Source: Pyxidicoccus trucidator (GTDB lineage Bacteria > Myxococcota > Myxococcia > Myxococcales > Myxococcaceae). From it: 64,000 bases of DNA. The stretch is from contig NZ_JAAIXZ010000001.1 in NCBI RefSeq assembly GCF_010894435.1, forward strand, positions 1,146,322 to 1,210,321, given 5' to 3'. The translations under genes were made by a program, and so were the position numbers. The notes beneath the pieces are model-generated. The model was not told the origin of the DNA. It made no database searches and saw only the letters and a list, made by a program, of their open reading frames with translations. This document shows positions 1-15,717 of the stretch, in pieces. Within the stretch, counting starts at the first letter, position 1; each line of letters starts with the position of its first letter.

Positions 1-768
1 CGTGCGGAGCGCCTCCGTCATCCGGTTGAACTGGGCGGCGAGCTGCCCGAGCTCGCCCGGGTCGTCCTCCGGGATGCGGGTGTGCAGGTCGCCGCGAGCC
101 AGTCGCGCCGCGCCCTCGGAGAGCCGCGCCACAGGGCGTGCCACCGAGTTGCCGATATAGAAGCCCACGCCCACTGCGAACAGCGTGGCCCCGCCGAGGA
201 ACAGCATGGCCCACCGGAAGCTCGCGTGCTCCACCGCGCCCACGTGCGCCTCGAAGGAGCCGATGGAGGTGTCGAAGCGCTGCGCCAGTGCATCCGCGCG
301 GGCCTGGATTTGCGACACGAGGTCCAGCGCGCGCCCGTGCGCCGCGGTGACGGCGGCCTGGTCCTTCGCGAGCACGGCGGGCAGGAGCGTGTCGCGATAG
401 AGCTGGTCCAGCGCGTCGCCGTTCTGCTGGATGTCCGCGACCCACGTTTGCTCCTGTGCGTCGCGCGCCTGCTCACGGAGCTTGCGGGTGAGCGCCTCCA
501 CGCGGGCCCGCGCTTCGTCGTGGAAGCGCACATGGCTGGCATTGCCGAGGATGATGGTGTGCGCCAGGTGCGCGTATTGGTCCCTCACGGCGGTGGCCAG
601 CTCCAGCGCGTCGCGGACCCGGCCACCCGCCTCGCGGAGGGCATGCGAGCCGTCGTGGATGTCCGTCAGCCGGGCGAGCGCGAAGCCGGACGCGGCCGTG
701 AACAGCGCCACCAGCGCGCCGAAGGCCAGGAGCAGCTTGCGAGTGGTGGAGCCGGAGGTGGAGAGCAT
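1..768 (-). CDS. Membrane receptor N-terminus (helical sensor + HAMP), truncated by window edge
   Basis: Only the first 256 residues are in the window. The protein begins MLSTSGSTTRKLLLAFGALV, with a membrane segment at about residues 10-32. A helical, charged extracytoplasmic region of about 150 residues of the four-helix-bundle sensor type follows, then a second membrane segment near residues 183-203. Next comes a HAMP linker (VARPVARLSEGAARLARGDL, then the ELGQLAAQFNRM signature). This layout is shared by methyl-accepting chemotaxis proteins and sensor histidine kinases. The deciding output domain lies to the left of position 1, so I cannot say which it is. The start was taken at 766-768, immediately before the first membrane helix. 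Confidence 0.8.
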   Translation of the reverse strand, partial: MLSTSGSTTRKLLLAFGALVALFTAASGFALARLTDIHDGSHALREAGGRVRDALELATAVRDQYAHLAHTIILGNASHVRFHDEARARVEALTRKLREQARDAQEQTWVADIQQNGDALDQLYRDTLLPAVLAKDQAAVTAAHGRALDLVSQIQARADALAQRFDTSIGSFEAHVGAVEHASFRWAMLFLGGATLFAVGVGFYIGNSVARPVARLSEGAARLARGDLHTRIPEDDPGELGQLAAQFNRMTEALRT

Positions 769-903
769 CGCGCTCTCTATATAGGGGAGTCAGGGGCCGG
801 GCTGCTCACTGTGTGTCGGAGTAGGTGCCCTCCGGGGTGGGTCCGAGACGGAGATGCCCCCGATAGGCTCGTCCGGCTGCTTCCTCTGTCCGGGGGAACG
901 CCG

Positions 904-1119
904 ATGCGCTGGCCGTCCACGTGGGTCTGTACGCTGTCACTTGCAGTGCTGGGGTGTCCCGAAATGCACAGGCCAGGAGGCCTTATCGATCAGGCTGCAC
1001 ACAAGGACGTGCTGGAGAGCATCCCCGAGCGTTGCACAGCGAAGGACCGCAGGGATTACTGCGAGGGGGGCAGGGAAAACAGCGCGATATGCCGTGAGAT
1101 GTGTGGCGAGGTCGAATGA
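904..1119 (+). CDS. Small predicted lipoprotein (71 aa), unknown function
   Basis: ATG at 904 is preceded by a purine-rich GGGGGAA site. The product starts MRWPSTWVCTLSLAVLGC; the lipobox LAVLGC places the lipidated Cys at residue 18. The mature part is only about 54 residues, with four further Cys (RCTAKDRRDYCEGG, ICREMCGE). Its stop overlaps the start of the next gene in an ATGA arrangement, so the two are translationally coupled. No family is recognised. A small Cys-rich exported protein paired with a larger Cys-rich exported protein suggests a surface role, but that is inference. Confidence 0.6.
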   Translation: MRWPSTWVCTLSLAVLGCPEMHRPGGLIDQAAHKDVLESIPERCTAKDRRDYCEGGRENSAICREMCGEVE

Positions 1120-2000
1120 GCTGGCGCACGACACTTGGGGCCTTCGTTGGGTTGCTGCTCCCCCTTCCCCTGGTGCTGCTCCTTGGCAGCACATTGCGCA
1201 TGGGCATGCCGGAGCAGCAGTGGGTGGATGGACGGAGGATCAGCCCCGTACTCGCCGCCGAGGAACGAGCGCGCCTGCAGACGTATCACCGAGACTGTGC
1301 ACTGAGTTCCGAGTGCGAGTCCCCCCTTGGCTGCCTGCTGGATACCCGGGCCGGAGCCCAATACTGCAGCGACAGTCAGTGCCTGACGGATGTGCAATGC
1401 CAGGATGAGCAGATCTGCAGGACCCTGACGACCTCCGGGGGAGGACCGCTTGTCCGCATCTGCGTCCCGGTGGGCCTCCGCAAAGAAGGTGAGCAGTGCG
1501 TCGAGATTGGGAGAGAGCTGGACGACGCATGTGGTCCCGGGCTCGTGTGCGGCGGAGAAGACGGATTTTGCGGTCGCCCGTGCAGGAAGGAGGACGCAAC
1601 CAGTTGCCCAGAGGGCTTCTTCTGCGCGGACACGGAGCTCGAACCCCTGTGCCTTCCCACCTGCGAAAAGGCAGGGTGCCCCGAAGGCCAGCACTGCATC
1701 CAGTACGGAGACGGTGCCTCCGCCTGCGCGAAGGTCTACGGCACCAACTGCCGGCAGACCCCGTGCGCTGGCAACCAGGAATGCCTGCTGAACCACGAAA
1801 CGAGTCACACCGCCACGGTGTGGATGCGGTGCAGGCAGTCGTGCCGCGAAGACCCAGCCTCCTGCCCCCCCGGACTCATCTGCAACGGCTGGAGCTGCCA
1901 CCCACCGTGTGAGCCCGAAGGCCCCAACACCTGCGCGGACGGCTACAGCTGCCAGAAGGACCGCCCCACCCGCCCCTGGGTCTGCCTCCCGGATTGGTGA
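1116..2000 (+). CDS. Cys-rich exported or membrane-anchored protein, unknown function
   Basis: The 294-residue product has one N-terminal hydrophobic segment (residues about 7-25, GAFVGLLLPLPLVLLLGS), acting as signal anchor or signal peptide. The rest is an extracytoplasmic region with about 30 Cys in repeated EGF-like or Dickkopf-like spacings, for example SPLGCLLD, CGPGLVCGGEDGFCG, CPEGFFC, CPEGQHC, CPPGLIC and CADGYSCQ. Such 'C-x-G-x-x-C' modules are common in myxobacterial secreted proteins. The ATG at 1116 overlaps the upstream lipoprotein stop (ATGA), which favours it over the in-frame GTG at 1101. No catalytic motif is visible. Probably a disulfide-stabilised surface protein. Confidence 0.75.
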   Translation: MSWRTTLGAFVGLLLPLPLVLLLGSTLRMGMPEQQWVDGRRISPVLAAEERARLQTYHRDCALSSECESPLGCLLDTRAGAQYCSDSQCLTDVQCQDEQICRTLTTSGGGPLVRICVPVGLRKEGEQCVEIGRELDDACGPGLVCGGEDGFCGRPCRKEDATSCPEGFFCADTELEPLCLPTCEKAGCPEGQHCIQYGDGASACAKVYGTNCRQTPCAGNQECLLNHETSHTATVWMRCRQSCREDPASCPPGLICNGWSCHPPCEPEGPNTCADGYSCQKDRPTRPWVCLPDW

Positions 2001-2100
2001 CGAGCCCCGCTCCATCCCCCTTGCGCCCCAGGCCCCTCCCGAGCATGACAGGGGCACCTCCTCGGCCCCGTCCGGGCCCATGGAGCGGAGGAACAGTCCC

Positions 2101-3036
2101 ATGCCCTTGCGGTTCAAGAACCTCGACGGAAGCGGGCCGCAGCCCCTCGACCGGGTCTTCAAGTGGGCCGTGGCCGACAAGCTCGCCGGCCGCCGCCGCA
2201 AGTCCCCGGACCGCGCGCCCGTCCCCCGCGTGGAGCCCGACCTCACCGTCCTCGCCACGCCCCCGGCTCCCGGCGAGGGCGCCCGCCTCACCTGGCTCGG
2301 CCACGCGAGCTGGCTCGTGCAGCTCGACGGCGTCTCCCTCCTCATCGACCCCGTGCTCCGCGACGCCATCAACGTCGTCATCCACCGCAACGTCCCGCCG
2401 GGCGTCCCCGTGGAGAAGCTTCCCTCCATCACCGCCAGCCTCGTCTCCCACAACCACTACGACCACCTGGACCTGCCCACGCTCAAGCAGGTGGGCGCGC
2501 CCATCGTCACCGGGCTGGGCCACACGCCCATCTTCCGCGGCTCGCACCTGCCCGTCACCGAGCTCGACTGGTGGCAGTCCACGAAGGTGGGCCCCGTCAC
2601 CGTGCACTACGTCCCCTCGCAGCACTGGAGCCGCCGCGGCCTCAACGACACCAACGAGATGCTCTGGGGCGGCTTCGTCATCGAGGGCTCCAGCGCGCGC
2701 GTCTTCCACTCCGGAGACACCGCCTACTTCGAGGGCTTCAAGGAGATTGGCCGGCGCTTCCCCGGCATCGACGCGGCGCTGCTGCCCATCGGCGCGTATG
2801 ACCCGTCCTGGTTCATGAGCCGCCAGCACATGAACCCCGAGGAGGCCGTGCAGGCCTTCGAGGACCTCGGCGCCACGCGCTTCCTCGCCATGCACTGGGG
2901 CACCTTCAAGCTCACGGACGAGCCGCTCGACGAGCCGCCCCAGCGCCTCGACACGGAGTGGACCCGCCGGGGCTGGCCGCGCGAGCGTGTCCACGTCCTG
3001 CCTGTGGGTGGCACCCTCACCGTGCGCCACGGTTGA
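2101..3036 (+). CDS. Metallo-beta-lactamase-fold metal-dependent hydrolase (NAPE-PLD/UlaG-like)
   Basis: The 311-residue protein carries the MBL motif HNHYDHLD near residue 119, the upstream strand TWLGHASWLVQLDG, and later metal ligands in FHSGDTAYF and the C-terminal MHWGTF. This arrangement (WLGHAS...SHNHYDH...HSGDT...HWGTF) is typical of the N-acyl-phosphatidylethanolamine phospholipase D-like and UlaG-like branch. A phosphodiesterase or lipid hydrolase activity is therefore likely, though the substrate cannot be read from sequence. There is no signal peptide, so it is probably cytoplasmic. The ATG at 2101 has a GGAGGAA site upstream; the alternative ATG at 2080 lacks one. The M14 peptidase gene follows 31 nt downstream in the same direction. 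Confidence 0.88.
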   Translation: MPLRFKNLDGSGPQPLDRVFKWAVADKLAGRRRKSPDRAPVPRVEPDLTVLATPPAPGEGARLTWLGHASWLVQLDGVSLLIDPVLRDAINVVIHRNVPPGVPVEKLPSITASLVSHNHYDHLDLPTLKQVGAPIVTGLGHTPIFRGSHLPVTELDWWQSTKVGPVTVHYVPSQHWSRRGLNDTNEMLWGGFVIEGSSARVFHSGDTAYFEGFKEIGRRFPGIDAALLPIGAYDPSWFMSRQHMNPEEAVQAFEDLGATRFLAMHWGTFKLTDEPLDEPPQRLDTEWTRRGWPRERVHVLPVGGTLTVRHG

Positions 3037-3067
3037 AACCCACCGGGGCCTGTGCTGAGGGAAGGGC

Positions 3068-4831
3068 ATGCTCCTGCCCACCCTCCTCGCCCTGGCGCTC
3101 ACCCAGGCGCCACCCCCTCTCACCACCGTCGCCGAACAGAGCGGCTGGAAGCGCACCGGCCGCTACGCGGAGGTGGAGTCCCTCTGCCGCGCCTTCCCCA
3201 AGGCCTTCCCGGGCAAGGTCCGCTGCGACACGCTCGGCACCACGCCGGAGGGCCGGCCGCTGCTCGCGCTCGTCGCCAGCGCGGATGGAACGCTCACTCC
3301 CGCCGCCGCCGTGAAGAAGGGCCGCCCCGTCGTCTTCTTCCAGGGTGGCATCCACGCGGGCGAGATTGACGGCAAGGATGCCGGCTTCTGGCTGCTGCGC
3401 GAGCTGCTCTCCGGCAGCGCCCTGCCCGGTGTGCTCAAGGGCGTCACCGCCGTCTTCGTGCCCGTCTTCAACGTGGACGGCCACGAGCGCTTCGGCCCCA
3501 ACAACCGCCCCAACCAGGTGGGCCCGGAGGAGATGGGCTGGCGCGTCACCGGGCAGAACCTCAACCTCAACCGCGACTACGTGAAGGCGGACGCCCCGGA
3601 GATGGTGGCCCTGCTGAAGTACCTCCACGCGTGGGACCCGCTCGTCTACGCGGACCTGCACGTCACCGACGGCGCGCAGTTCGAGCCCGACGTGTCCGTG
3701 GGCGTGGAGCCGCAGAAGTCCGGCCCGGAGCCCCTGCGTGCGCTCGGAGTGAAGCTGCGCCAGGAGCTGTTCACCGAGCTGGAGTCCCAGGGCCACCTGC
3801 CGGTGGAGTTCTATCCGTCGTTCCGTGAGGACGACGACCCGACGTCCGGCTTCGCCTATGGCGTGGCGCAGCCCCGCTTCAGCCACGTCTACTGGTCCAT
3901 CCACCGCCGCTTCGGCGTGCTGGTGGAGACGCACTCGTGGAAGCCCTACGCGCAGCGCGTGAAGGCCACGCGCAACGTGGTGGCCGGCCTGCTGCGGCTC
4001 GTGGCGAGAGACGGCGCGGCCCTGCGCGCGGCGGTGAAGGCGCAGGACACCGAGGCCGCGTCTGGCAAGGTGCGCGAGGTGGTGCTCGGCTGGGAGAACA
4101 CCGATAAGAGTCGGCCCCTCGCCTTCCGCGGCTACGCCTACGAGCGCGCCCCGTCCGCGCTCTCCGGCCAGACGTGGATTCGGTATGACCCGTCCAAGCC
4201 GCAGGTGTGGAACGTGCCGTACTTCGACGAAATCCGTCCCGCGCTGACGGCGCAGCTGCCCTCGGGCGGCTACCTGGTACCGCCGGCCCACGCGGCGTGG
4301 GTGGCGGAGAAGCTCACCGCCCACGGACTGCGCTTCCAGCGCCTCACCCGTGCCGTGCCCTCCGCCGAGGCGGAGCAGTTCCGCGCCACCGACGTGAAGT
4401 GGGGCGCCCAGTCCGTCGAGGGCCACCAGCCGCTCGCCGTGAAGGGCGCCTGGGAGAAGGGCACGCACGCGCTGCCCGCGGGCACGCTTTACGTGCCGGT
4501 GGCCCAGCCGGGCGTGGAATTGGTCGCGCACATCCTGGAGCCCACGGCCCCGGACTCGCTGGTGGCGTGGGGCCTCTTCAACACCCACTTCGAGCAGAAG
4601 GAATACATCGAGGACTACGTGCTGGAGCCCTTCGCCCGCGAGCTGCTGGCGAAGGACGCCACGGTGAAGGCCGAGTGGGAGGCGAAGCTGAAGGACGCCG
4701 CCTTCGCCAAGGACCCACGCGCCCGCCTGCGCTTCTTCTACGAGCGCCACCCCGCGCGCGACGTGCGCCTGCGCGTCTATCCCATCCTGCGCACGCAGAG
4801 CGCCCCGGCCGGCCTCGCCTCCGCGAAGTAG
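3068..4831 (+). CDS. Zinc carboxypeptidase, M14 family, exported
   Basis: The 587-residue protein has a signal peptide (MLLPTLLALALTQA). Its M14 carboxypeptidase domain has the zinc motif HAGEIDGKDAG (HxxE) at about residue 97 and the substrate-binding NLNRDYVKADAPE near residue 160. The third zinc ligand is probably the His in YADLHVTDGAQF. It is expected to remove C-terminal residues from peptides outside the cytoplasm, which fits a predatory, proteolytic lifestyle. The C-terminal 250 residues are an unassigned extension common in this bacterial subgroup. The start has a GAGGGAAGG ribosome site. A GC-rich hairpin follows the gene at 4842-4872. Confidence 0.88.
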   Translation: MLLPTLLALALTQAPPPLTTVAEQSGWKRTGRYAEVESLCRAFPKAFPGKVRCDTLGTTPEGRPLLALVASADGTLTPAAAVKKGRPVVFFQGGIHAGEIDGKDAGFWLLRELLSGSALPGVLKGVTAVFVPVFNVDGHERFGPNNRPNQVGPEEMGWRVTGQNLNLNRDYVKADAPEMVALLKYLHAWDPLVYADLHVTDGAQFEPDVSVGVEPQKSGPEPLRALGVKLRQELFTELESQGHLPVEFYPSFREDDDPTSGFAYGVAQPRFSHVYWSIHRRFGVLVETHSWKPYAQRVKATRNVVAGLLRLVARDGAALRAAVKAQDTEAASGKVREVVLGWENTDKSRPLAFRGYAYERAPSALSGQTWIRYDPSKPQVWNVPYFDEIRPALTAQLPSGGYLVPPAHAAWVAEKLTAHGLRFQRLTRAVPSAEAEQFRATDVKWGAQSVEGHQPLAVKGAWEKGTHALPAGTLYVPVAQPGVELVAHILEPTAPDSLVAWGLFNTHFEQKEYIEDYVLEPFARELLAKDATVKAEWEAKLKDAAFAKDPRARLRFFYERHPARDVRLRVYPILRTQSAPAGLASAK

Positions 4832-4841
4832 CGAAGCAAGC

Positions 4842-4872
4842 ACGCCCCGGGACCGAAGCGGCCCCGGGGCGT
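4842..4872. terminator. GC-rich hairpin between convergent genes
   Basis: Perfect 9-bp arms at 4842-4850 and 4864-4872 (ACGCCCCGG / CCGGGGCGT) enclose a 13-nt loop just after the M14 peptidase stop. There is no clear T-tract, so intrinsic termination is an inference from position between two convergent genes. Confidence 0.5.
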
Positions 4873-4889
4873 CAGGTACTTCTCACGAA

Positions 4890-4908
4890 GGAAGGCCCGG
4901 GGCCTTCC
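4890..4908. terminator. Second hairpin between convergent genes
   Basis: Arms GGAAGGCC (4890-4897) and GGCCTTCC (4901-4908) with a 3-nt loop lie 55 nt beyond the stop of the minus-strand VWA gene. Together with the 4842-4872 hairpin it probably ends transcription from both sides. No T-tract follows. Confidence 0.4.
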
Positions 4909-4962
4909 ACCGCGCACCGGCCCGTCTCACGTGAGGAGCGAGGGCCGGAGCACGGCGCGGCG

Positions 4963-8352
<3,390 letters not shown>

Positions 8353-8567
8353 TCAGCTCCTGAGACTTCGACTCCAGATGGGGGGGATGAGTCGAAGCGG
8401 ACATCCAGGATAAAGAGCCTGGGACGCGTTGCCGAGTCCCTATTCCCTCCGGTACGACTCAGAGTCGCAGTCCGGATGCTTGCCGTGCAGCCACATGGGC
8501 GGATTGTGGCAGGGCTGTGGGCAAACAGTGTTCGTGAGGGTTGGGGGGCTCGGCTATCGTCGCGCCC

Positions 8568-9479
8568 GTGCCTGTCTTCGGTCTCGCGGCATTGTGGAAT
8601 GGCTCGGCCTCGCCAGAGCGCGTGGCGGCATGGGTGGAGGGACTCGGCACGGTGCTGTCCTCCGCCCAGTCGCTCCAGCTCGTGGTGGCGCTGCGTCCGG
8701 AGGAGGCGGGCCTCGAGCTGAAGGTGGAGGCCCCTGGCTACCCGCGCGCGGCCGTGGAGCGGCTGGCCGAGGAGGCGAAGCGCAGCGGCGGCACTTTCGT
8801 GGAGCTGTGGCGCATGCCCAAGGCCGAGCGCGATGCCTTTCGCGCCACCACCTTCGGCGGCGGCACCGCCTACCGCGGTGACGAGCGCGCCACCGTCGCG
8901 AGGGCCCTGCAGCAGCACGTGGAGACGCTGACCGCGAGCGACGCGCCCTCCGCACCGCCCGCCAACCCGATGGAGGCGTCCAGGTCCGGGGCGGGCTCCC
9001 CACCCTCGGGCTCCTTCGCGGCCGTCGGGCGTGTCGCCGCGAGCGTGCCCCCTCAAGAGGGAGCCGCATCCCCCGCCGGGCCCGCGCAGCAAGCCCCCGC
9101 TCCGCCGCCCGCCGCCAGGCCGCACACGCACCGGGTGCCCACGACGCCGCCGGGCAGTCCTCAGCGGCGCGGGCGGCGCTTCGCGGTGAAGCTGGAGCTG
9201 GAGTTCCGCACCGAGCTGGACTTCGTGCGCGAGCACGCGCTCAACATCTCCAACGGAGGCCTCTTCGTGCGCACCGCGCACCGGCCGCAGCCCGACAGCG
9301 TCGTCACCGTGGACGTGAAGCTGCCCAACGGCGACCGGCTGCAGGGCGACGCGGTGGTGGTGCACCTGGTGGACGACCCGTACACGGGAGGCGTGGGGCT
9401 CGCGTTCCTCAGCGACGACGTCACCTTTTCCCAGACGCTGGACCGCTACCTGGCGAGCCTGGTCGGCGGCGCGGGCTGA
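8568..9479 (+). CDS. PilZ-domain protein (TIGR02266 type), putative c-di-GMP binder
   Basis: The 303-residue protein has an N-terminal alpha/beta region of about 130 residues and a Pro/Ala-rich linker (about 135-200). A C-terminal PilZ domain begins at RRGRRFAVKLELEF. Its ending (LNISNGGLFVRT, then VHLVDDPYTGGVGLAFL) matches the TIGR02266 subtype amplified in Myxococcus. The usual c-di-GMP motif RxxxR...D/NxSxxG is seen as RRGRR...NISNGG. The start is uncertain: GTG at 8568 gives a natural N-terminus (MPVFGLAALW), while an in-frame TTG at 8541 sits against a GAGGG. A Ser/Thr kinase gene starts 2 nt after the stop, so the two are almost certainly co-transcribed. Confidence 0.85.
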   Translation: MPVFGLAALWNGSASPERVAAWVEGLGTVLSSAQSLQLVVALRPEEAGLELKVEAPGYPRAAVERLAEEAKRSGGTFVELWRMPKAERDAFRATTFGGGTAYRGDERATVARALQQHVETLTASDAPSAPPANPMEASRSGAGSPPSGSFAAVGRVAASVPPQEGAASPAGPAQQAPAPPPAARPHTHRVPTTPPGSPQRRGRRFAVKLELEFRTELDFVREHALNISNGGLFVRTAHRPQPDSVVTVDVKLPNGDRLQGDAVVVHLVDDPYTGGVGLAFLSDDVTFSQTLDRYLASLVGGAG

Positions 9480-9481
9480 CG

Positions 9482-10411
9482 ATGGACGGCGTGTCGGAGA
9501 CGTGGCCGCGAGACTGTGGCCGCTTCGAGCTGTTGTCCCGGCTGGGGCGCGGGGGCATGGCGGAGGTGTTCCTCGCGCGGATGCAGGAGGGTCCCCGGGC
9601 CGGCGAGCGCGTGGCCCTCAAGCGGGTGCGCCCCGAGCGCGCGCATGACGCCGAGGCCCACGAGCAGCTCCTCCACGAGGCGGAGCTGGCACGGTGCCTG
9701 AACCATCCGCACATCGTCGGCTTCGTGGAGTACGGCGAGCTGCGCGACGGCGGCTACCTCGCCATGGAGCTGGTCGAGGGCCCGGACCTGGGCCGCGTGC
9801 TGGCGCAATGCCGGCGGCGCCGGATTGAGCTGCCCGTGGACATCGCCGTGTTCATCGTCCGGCAGGTGCTGGAGGCGCTCGCGCACGCGCACCACGCCAC
9901 CAGCACCACGGGGCGACCGCTGGGCGTGGTGCACTGTGACGTGTCGCCGCACAACGTGCTGCTGTCGCGCACGGGAGAGGTGAAGCTGGCGGACTTCGGC
10001 GTGGCCCGCTCGCGCGCGGGAATGGCGCTGGATGCGCGGCGCCTGGGCAAGCAGCAGTACCGCTCGCCGGAGCTGATTGCCGGTGACGTGTCCGTGGCGG
10101 TGGACCTCTGGGCGGCGGCGGTGCTGCTGTACGAGCTGCTCTCGCTGGAGTCGCCCTTCCCCTCCGGCCCGGGTGACGAGGTGGAGTCCTCCATCCGAGG
10201 AGGCCGGGTGACGCCCATCCGCATGCTGGTGCCGGAAGTCTCGGACGCGCTGGCCCTGGTGCTGGACCGCGCGCTGGCGCCCCACCCCGCGCAGCGCTTC
10301 AAGTCCGCGGAGCAGTTCGCCCGGGCGCTCCTACCGCTCAGTGACGACCGCGTGGCCACGCCGCTCGCGGTGGCCGCCGTGGTGCGCGGGTTGATGGGCG
10401 CGGAGTTCTGA
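9482..10411 (+). CDS. Hanks-type Ser/Thr protein kinase, soluble, with HCD in place of HRD
   Basis: The 309-residue protein is essentially one kinase domain: glycine loop LGRGGMAEVF, ATP lysine in VALKRV, catalytic loop VHCDVSPHNVLL, metal-binding DFGVAR and YRSPEL as the APE equivalent. The catalytic Asp and Asn are intact, but the residue before Asp is Cys rather than Arg (HCD, a 'non-RD' kinase), so activation-loop control may be weak or absent. There is no membrane segment or sensor domain. It follows the PilZ gene by 2 nt, suggesting that second-messenger sensing and phosphorylation are linked. Confidence 0.9.
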   Translation: MDGVSETWPRDCGRFELLSRLGRGGMAEVFLARMQEGPRAGERVALKRVRPERAHDAEAHEQLLHEAELARCLNHPHIVGFVEYGELRDGGYLAMELVEGPDLGRVLAQCRRRRIELPVDIAVFIVRQVLEALAHAHHATSTTGRPLGVVHCDVSPHNVLLSRTGEVKLADFGVARSRAGMALDARRLGKQQYRSPELIAGDVSVAVDLWAAAVLLYELLSLESPFPSGPGDEVESSIRGGRVTPIRMLVPEVSDALALVLDRALAPHPAQRFKSAEQFARALLPLSDDRVATPLAVAAVVRGLMGAEF

Positions 10412-10605
10412 CTCGACTTTCGCCGATGGCTGAGAGAGGACCTGCGCCACATGTCCGGTCAATCGACACAACCTCGACCTTCCGCCCTTGATGGACGGAC
10501 GGAAGACGGCCTGGGCCGAGTGCTGGAATCGCATCCTGGAGTCCTTGCGCCAGGTCGGACTCTGCTCTCTGCCCTGCTCGGCGACCTTCCGCGCGAGTGG
10601 CTCCC

Positions 10606-11718
10606 ATGACAGACCTCGTCCGCCGCGAGTCCGAGTTTTTGCTCTACACGGCCCCTGACGGCACCGTGAAGGTCGGTGTGCTCTTTCGGGACGAGACCGC
10701 ATGGCTCACCCAGAAGGCGCTGGCGGAGCTCTTCGGGGTGGGCGTGCCCGCCATCAACAAGCATCTGAAGAACATCTTCGAGTCCGGAGAACTCGAGCCG
10801 GCAGCAACTGTTTCCAAAATGGAAATGGTTCGAGTCGAGGGCGCTCGCGAGGTCACTCGCACGGTCGAGGTCTACAATCTCGACGCAATCATCGCTGTCG
10901 GCTACCGCGTGAACAGCTACCAGGCGACCCAGTTCCGCATCTGGGCCACCAAGACGTTACGCGAGTTCATGCTCAAGGGCTTCGTCCTCGACGATGACCG
11001 CTTGAAACAGGGCAAAGCGCTCTTCGGCAAGGACTACTTCGACGAACTGCTTGAGCGGATCCGGGAGATCCGCGCGAGCGAGCGACGATTCTACCAGAAG
11101 ATTACCGACATCTACGCGCTCGCGGTCAACTACGACGCGCACGCGCCGCTGACGCGAGAGTTCTTCGCGACCGTGCAGAACAAGCTGCACTGGGCCATCA
11201 CCGGGCAGACCGCCGCGGAGCTCATCTACACCTCGGCCGATGCGACCAGGCTCTTCATGGGCCTCACGACCTGGAAGGACGCCCCGCACGGCAAGATCCT
11301 CAAGTCCGACGTAACCGTCGCGAAGAACTACCTGAGCGAGGCGCACGTCAAGGAACTGAACCGCATCGTCTCCGCGTACCTCGACCTCGCGGAGAACCGC
11401 GCTGCGCGCGGCATCCTGATGAAGATGGCCGACTGGACGTCGTTCCTGAACAGCTTCCTTGAGCTGTCGAGCTACCCGATCCTCGCCGACAAGGGGAAGG
11501 TCAGCGCCCTCGAAGCGAAGCTCAAGGCCGAAGGCGAGTACGAGGTCTACCGCAGGCAGCAAGACGCGGAGTTCGTCTCGGACTTCGATCGCGTCGTCGA
11601 GGAGGCGAAGCGTCTCAAGGACAGCCCTGCGCCGAAGGCGATATCACCCGGGAGCTCGAAAGCGCGCAGCGTGACGAAGCCCGATAAGGTCCCGAGCAAG
11701 AGGAGGCGAAAGCCATGA
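10606..11718 (+). CDS. RhuM-family protein, accessory gene
   Basis: The 370-residue product matches the RhuM family in length and architecture. It has an N-terminal winged-helix-like part with TAWLTQKALAELFGV and INKHLKNIF, then EVYNLDAIIAVGYRVNS and the conserved QFRIWATKTLREFMLKGF. The C-terminal half is helical (residues about 140-340). RhuM homologues were named after a Salmonella pathogenicity-island gene, and many sit beside restriction or anti-phage genes; their biochemical role is not established. The ATG at 10606 is preferred over the GTG at 10597. A strong AGGAGG near its end drives a coupled downstream start that ends after 22 codons. It lacks metabolic neighbours and looks like acquired cargo. 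Confidence 0.85.
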   Translation: MTDLVRRESEFLLYTAPDGTVKVGVLFRDETAWLTQKALAELFGVGVPAINKHLKNIFESGELEPAATVSKMEMVRVEGAREVTRTVEVYNLDAIIAVGYRVNSYQATQFRIWATKTLREFMLKGFVLDDDRLKQGKALFGKDYFDELLERIREIRASERRFYQKITDIYALAVNYDAHAPLTREFFATVQNKLHWAITGQTAAELIYTSADATRLFMGLTTWKDAPHGKILKSDVTVAKNYLSEAHVKELNRIVSAYLDLAENRAARGILMKMADWTSFLNSFLELSSYPILADKGKVSALEAKLKAEGEYEVYRRQQDAEFVSDFDRVVEEAKRLKDSPAPKAISPGSSKARSVTKPDKVPSKRRRKP

Positions 11719-11783
11719 CTGCCTCCGGCCCGAGCCGCCTCATCGCCGCCCTCGCGAGCGACCAGAGCCACTCCGCAGCGTAG
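11715..11783 (+). pseudogene. 22-codon coupled stub after RhuM gene, possible remnant of a lost partner
   Basis: An ATG at 11715 overlaps the RhuM stop (ATGA) and has a near-ideal AGGAGG eight bases upstream. The frame encodes MTASGPSRLIAALASDQSHS plus two Ala and then stops at 11781-11783. A translation start this strong for a 22-residue product suggests either a short peptide or, more likely, the 5' end of a second operon gene deleted up to about 11.9 kb. The remaining 140 nt to the sbcC stop show no recognisable coding sequence. Confidence 0.35.
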
Positions 11784-11922
11784 TCGATCCCGGCGCCGAG
11801 AGCCCGCGCAAGCGCGCGACACATGCGCTTCAGCGGATGCGCGAGCAGCGGATGCTCGCGCGCGTCGACAGTACAGGAGCTGTTCGGGCCGACGAGTACG
11901 CACTGACGCGGGCCCCAACGGC

Positions 11923-15713
<3,791 letters not shown>

Positions 15714-15717
<4 letters not shown>

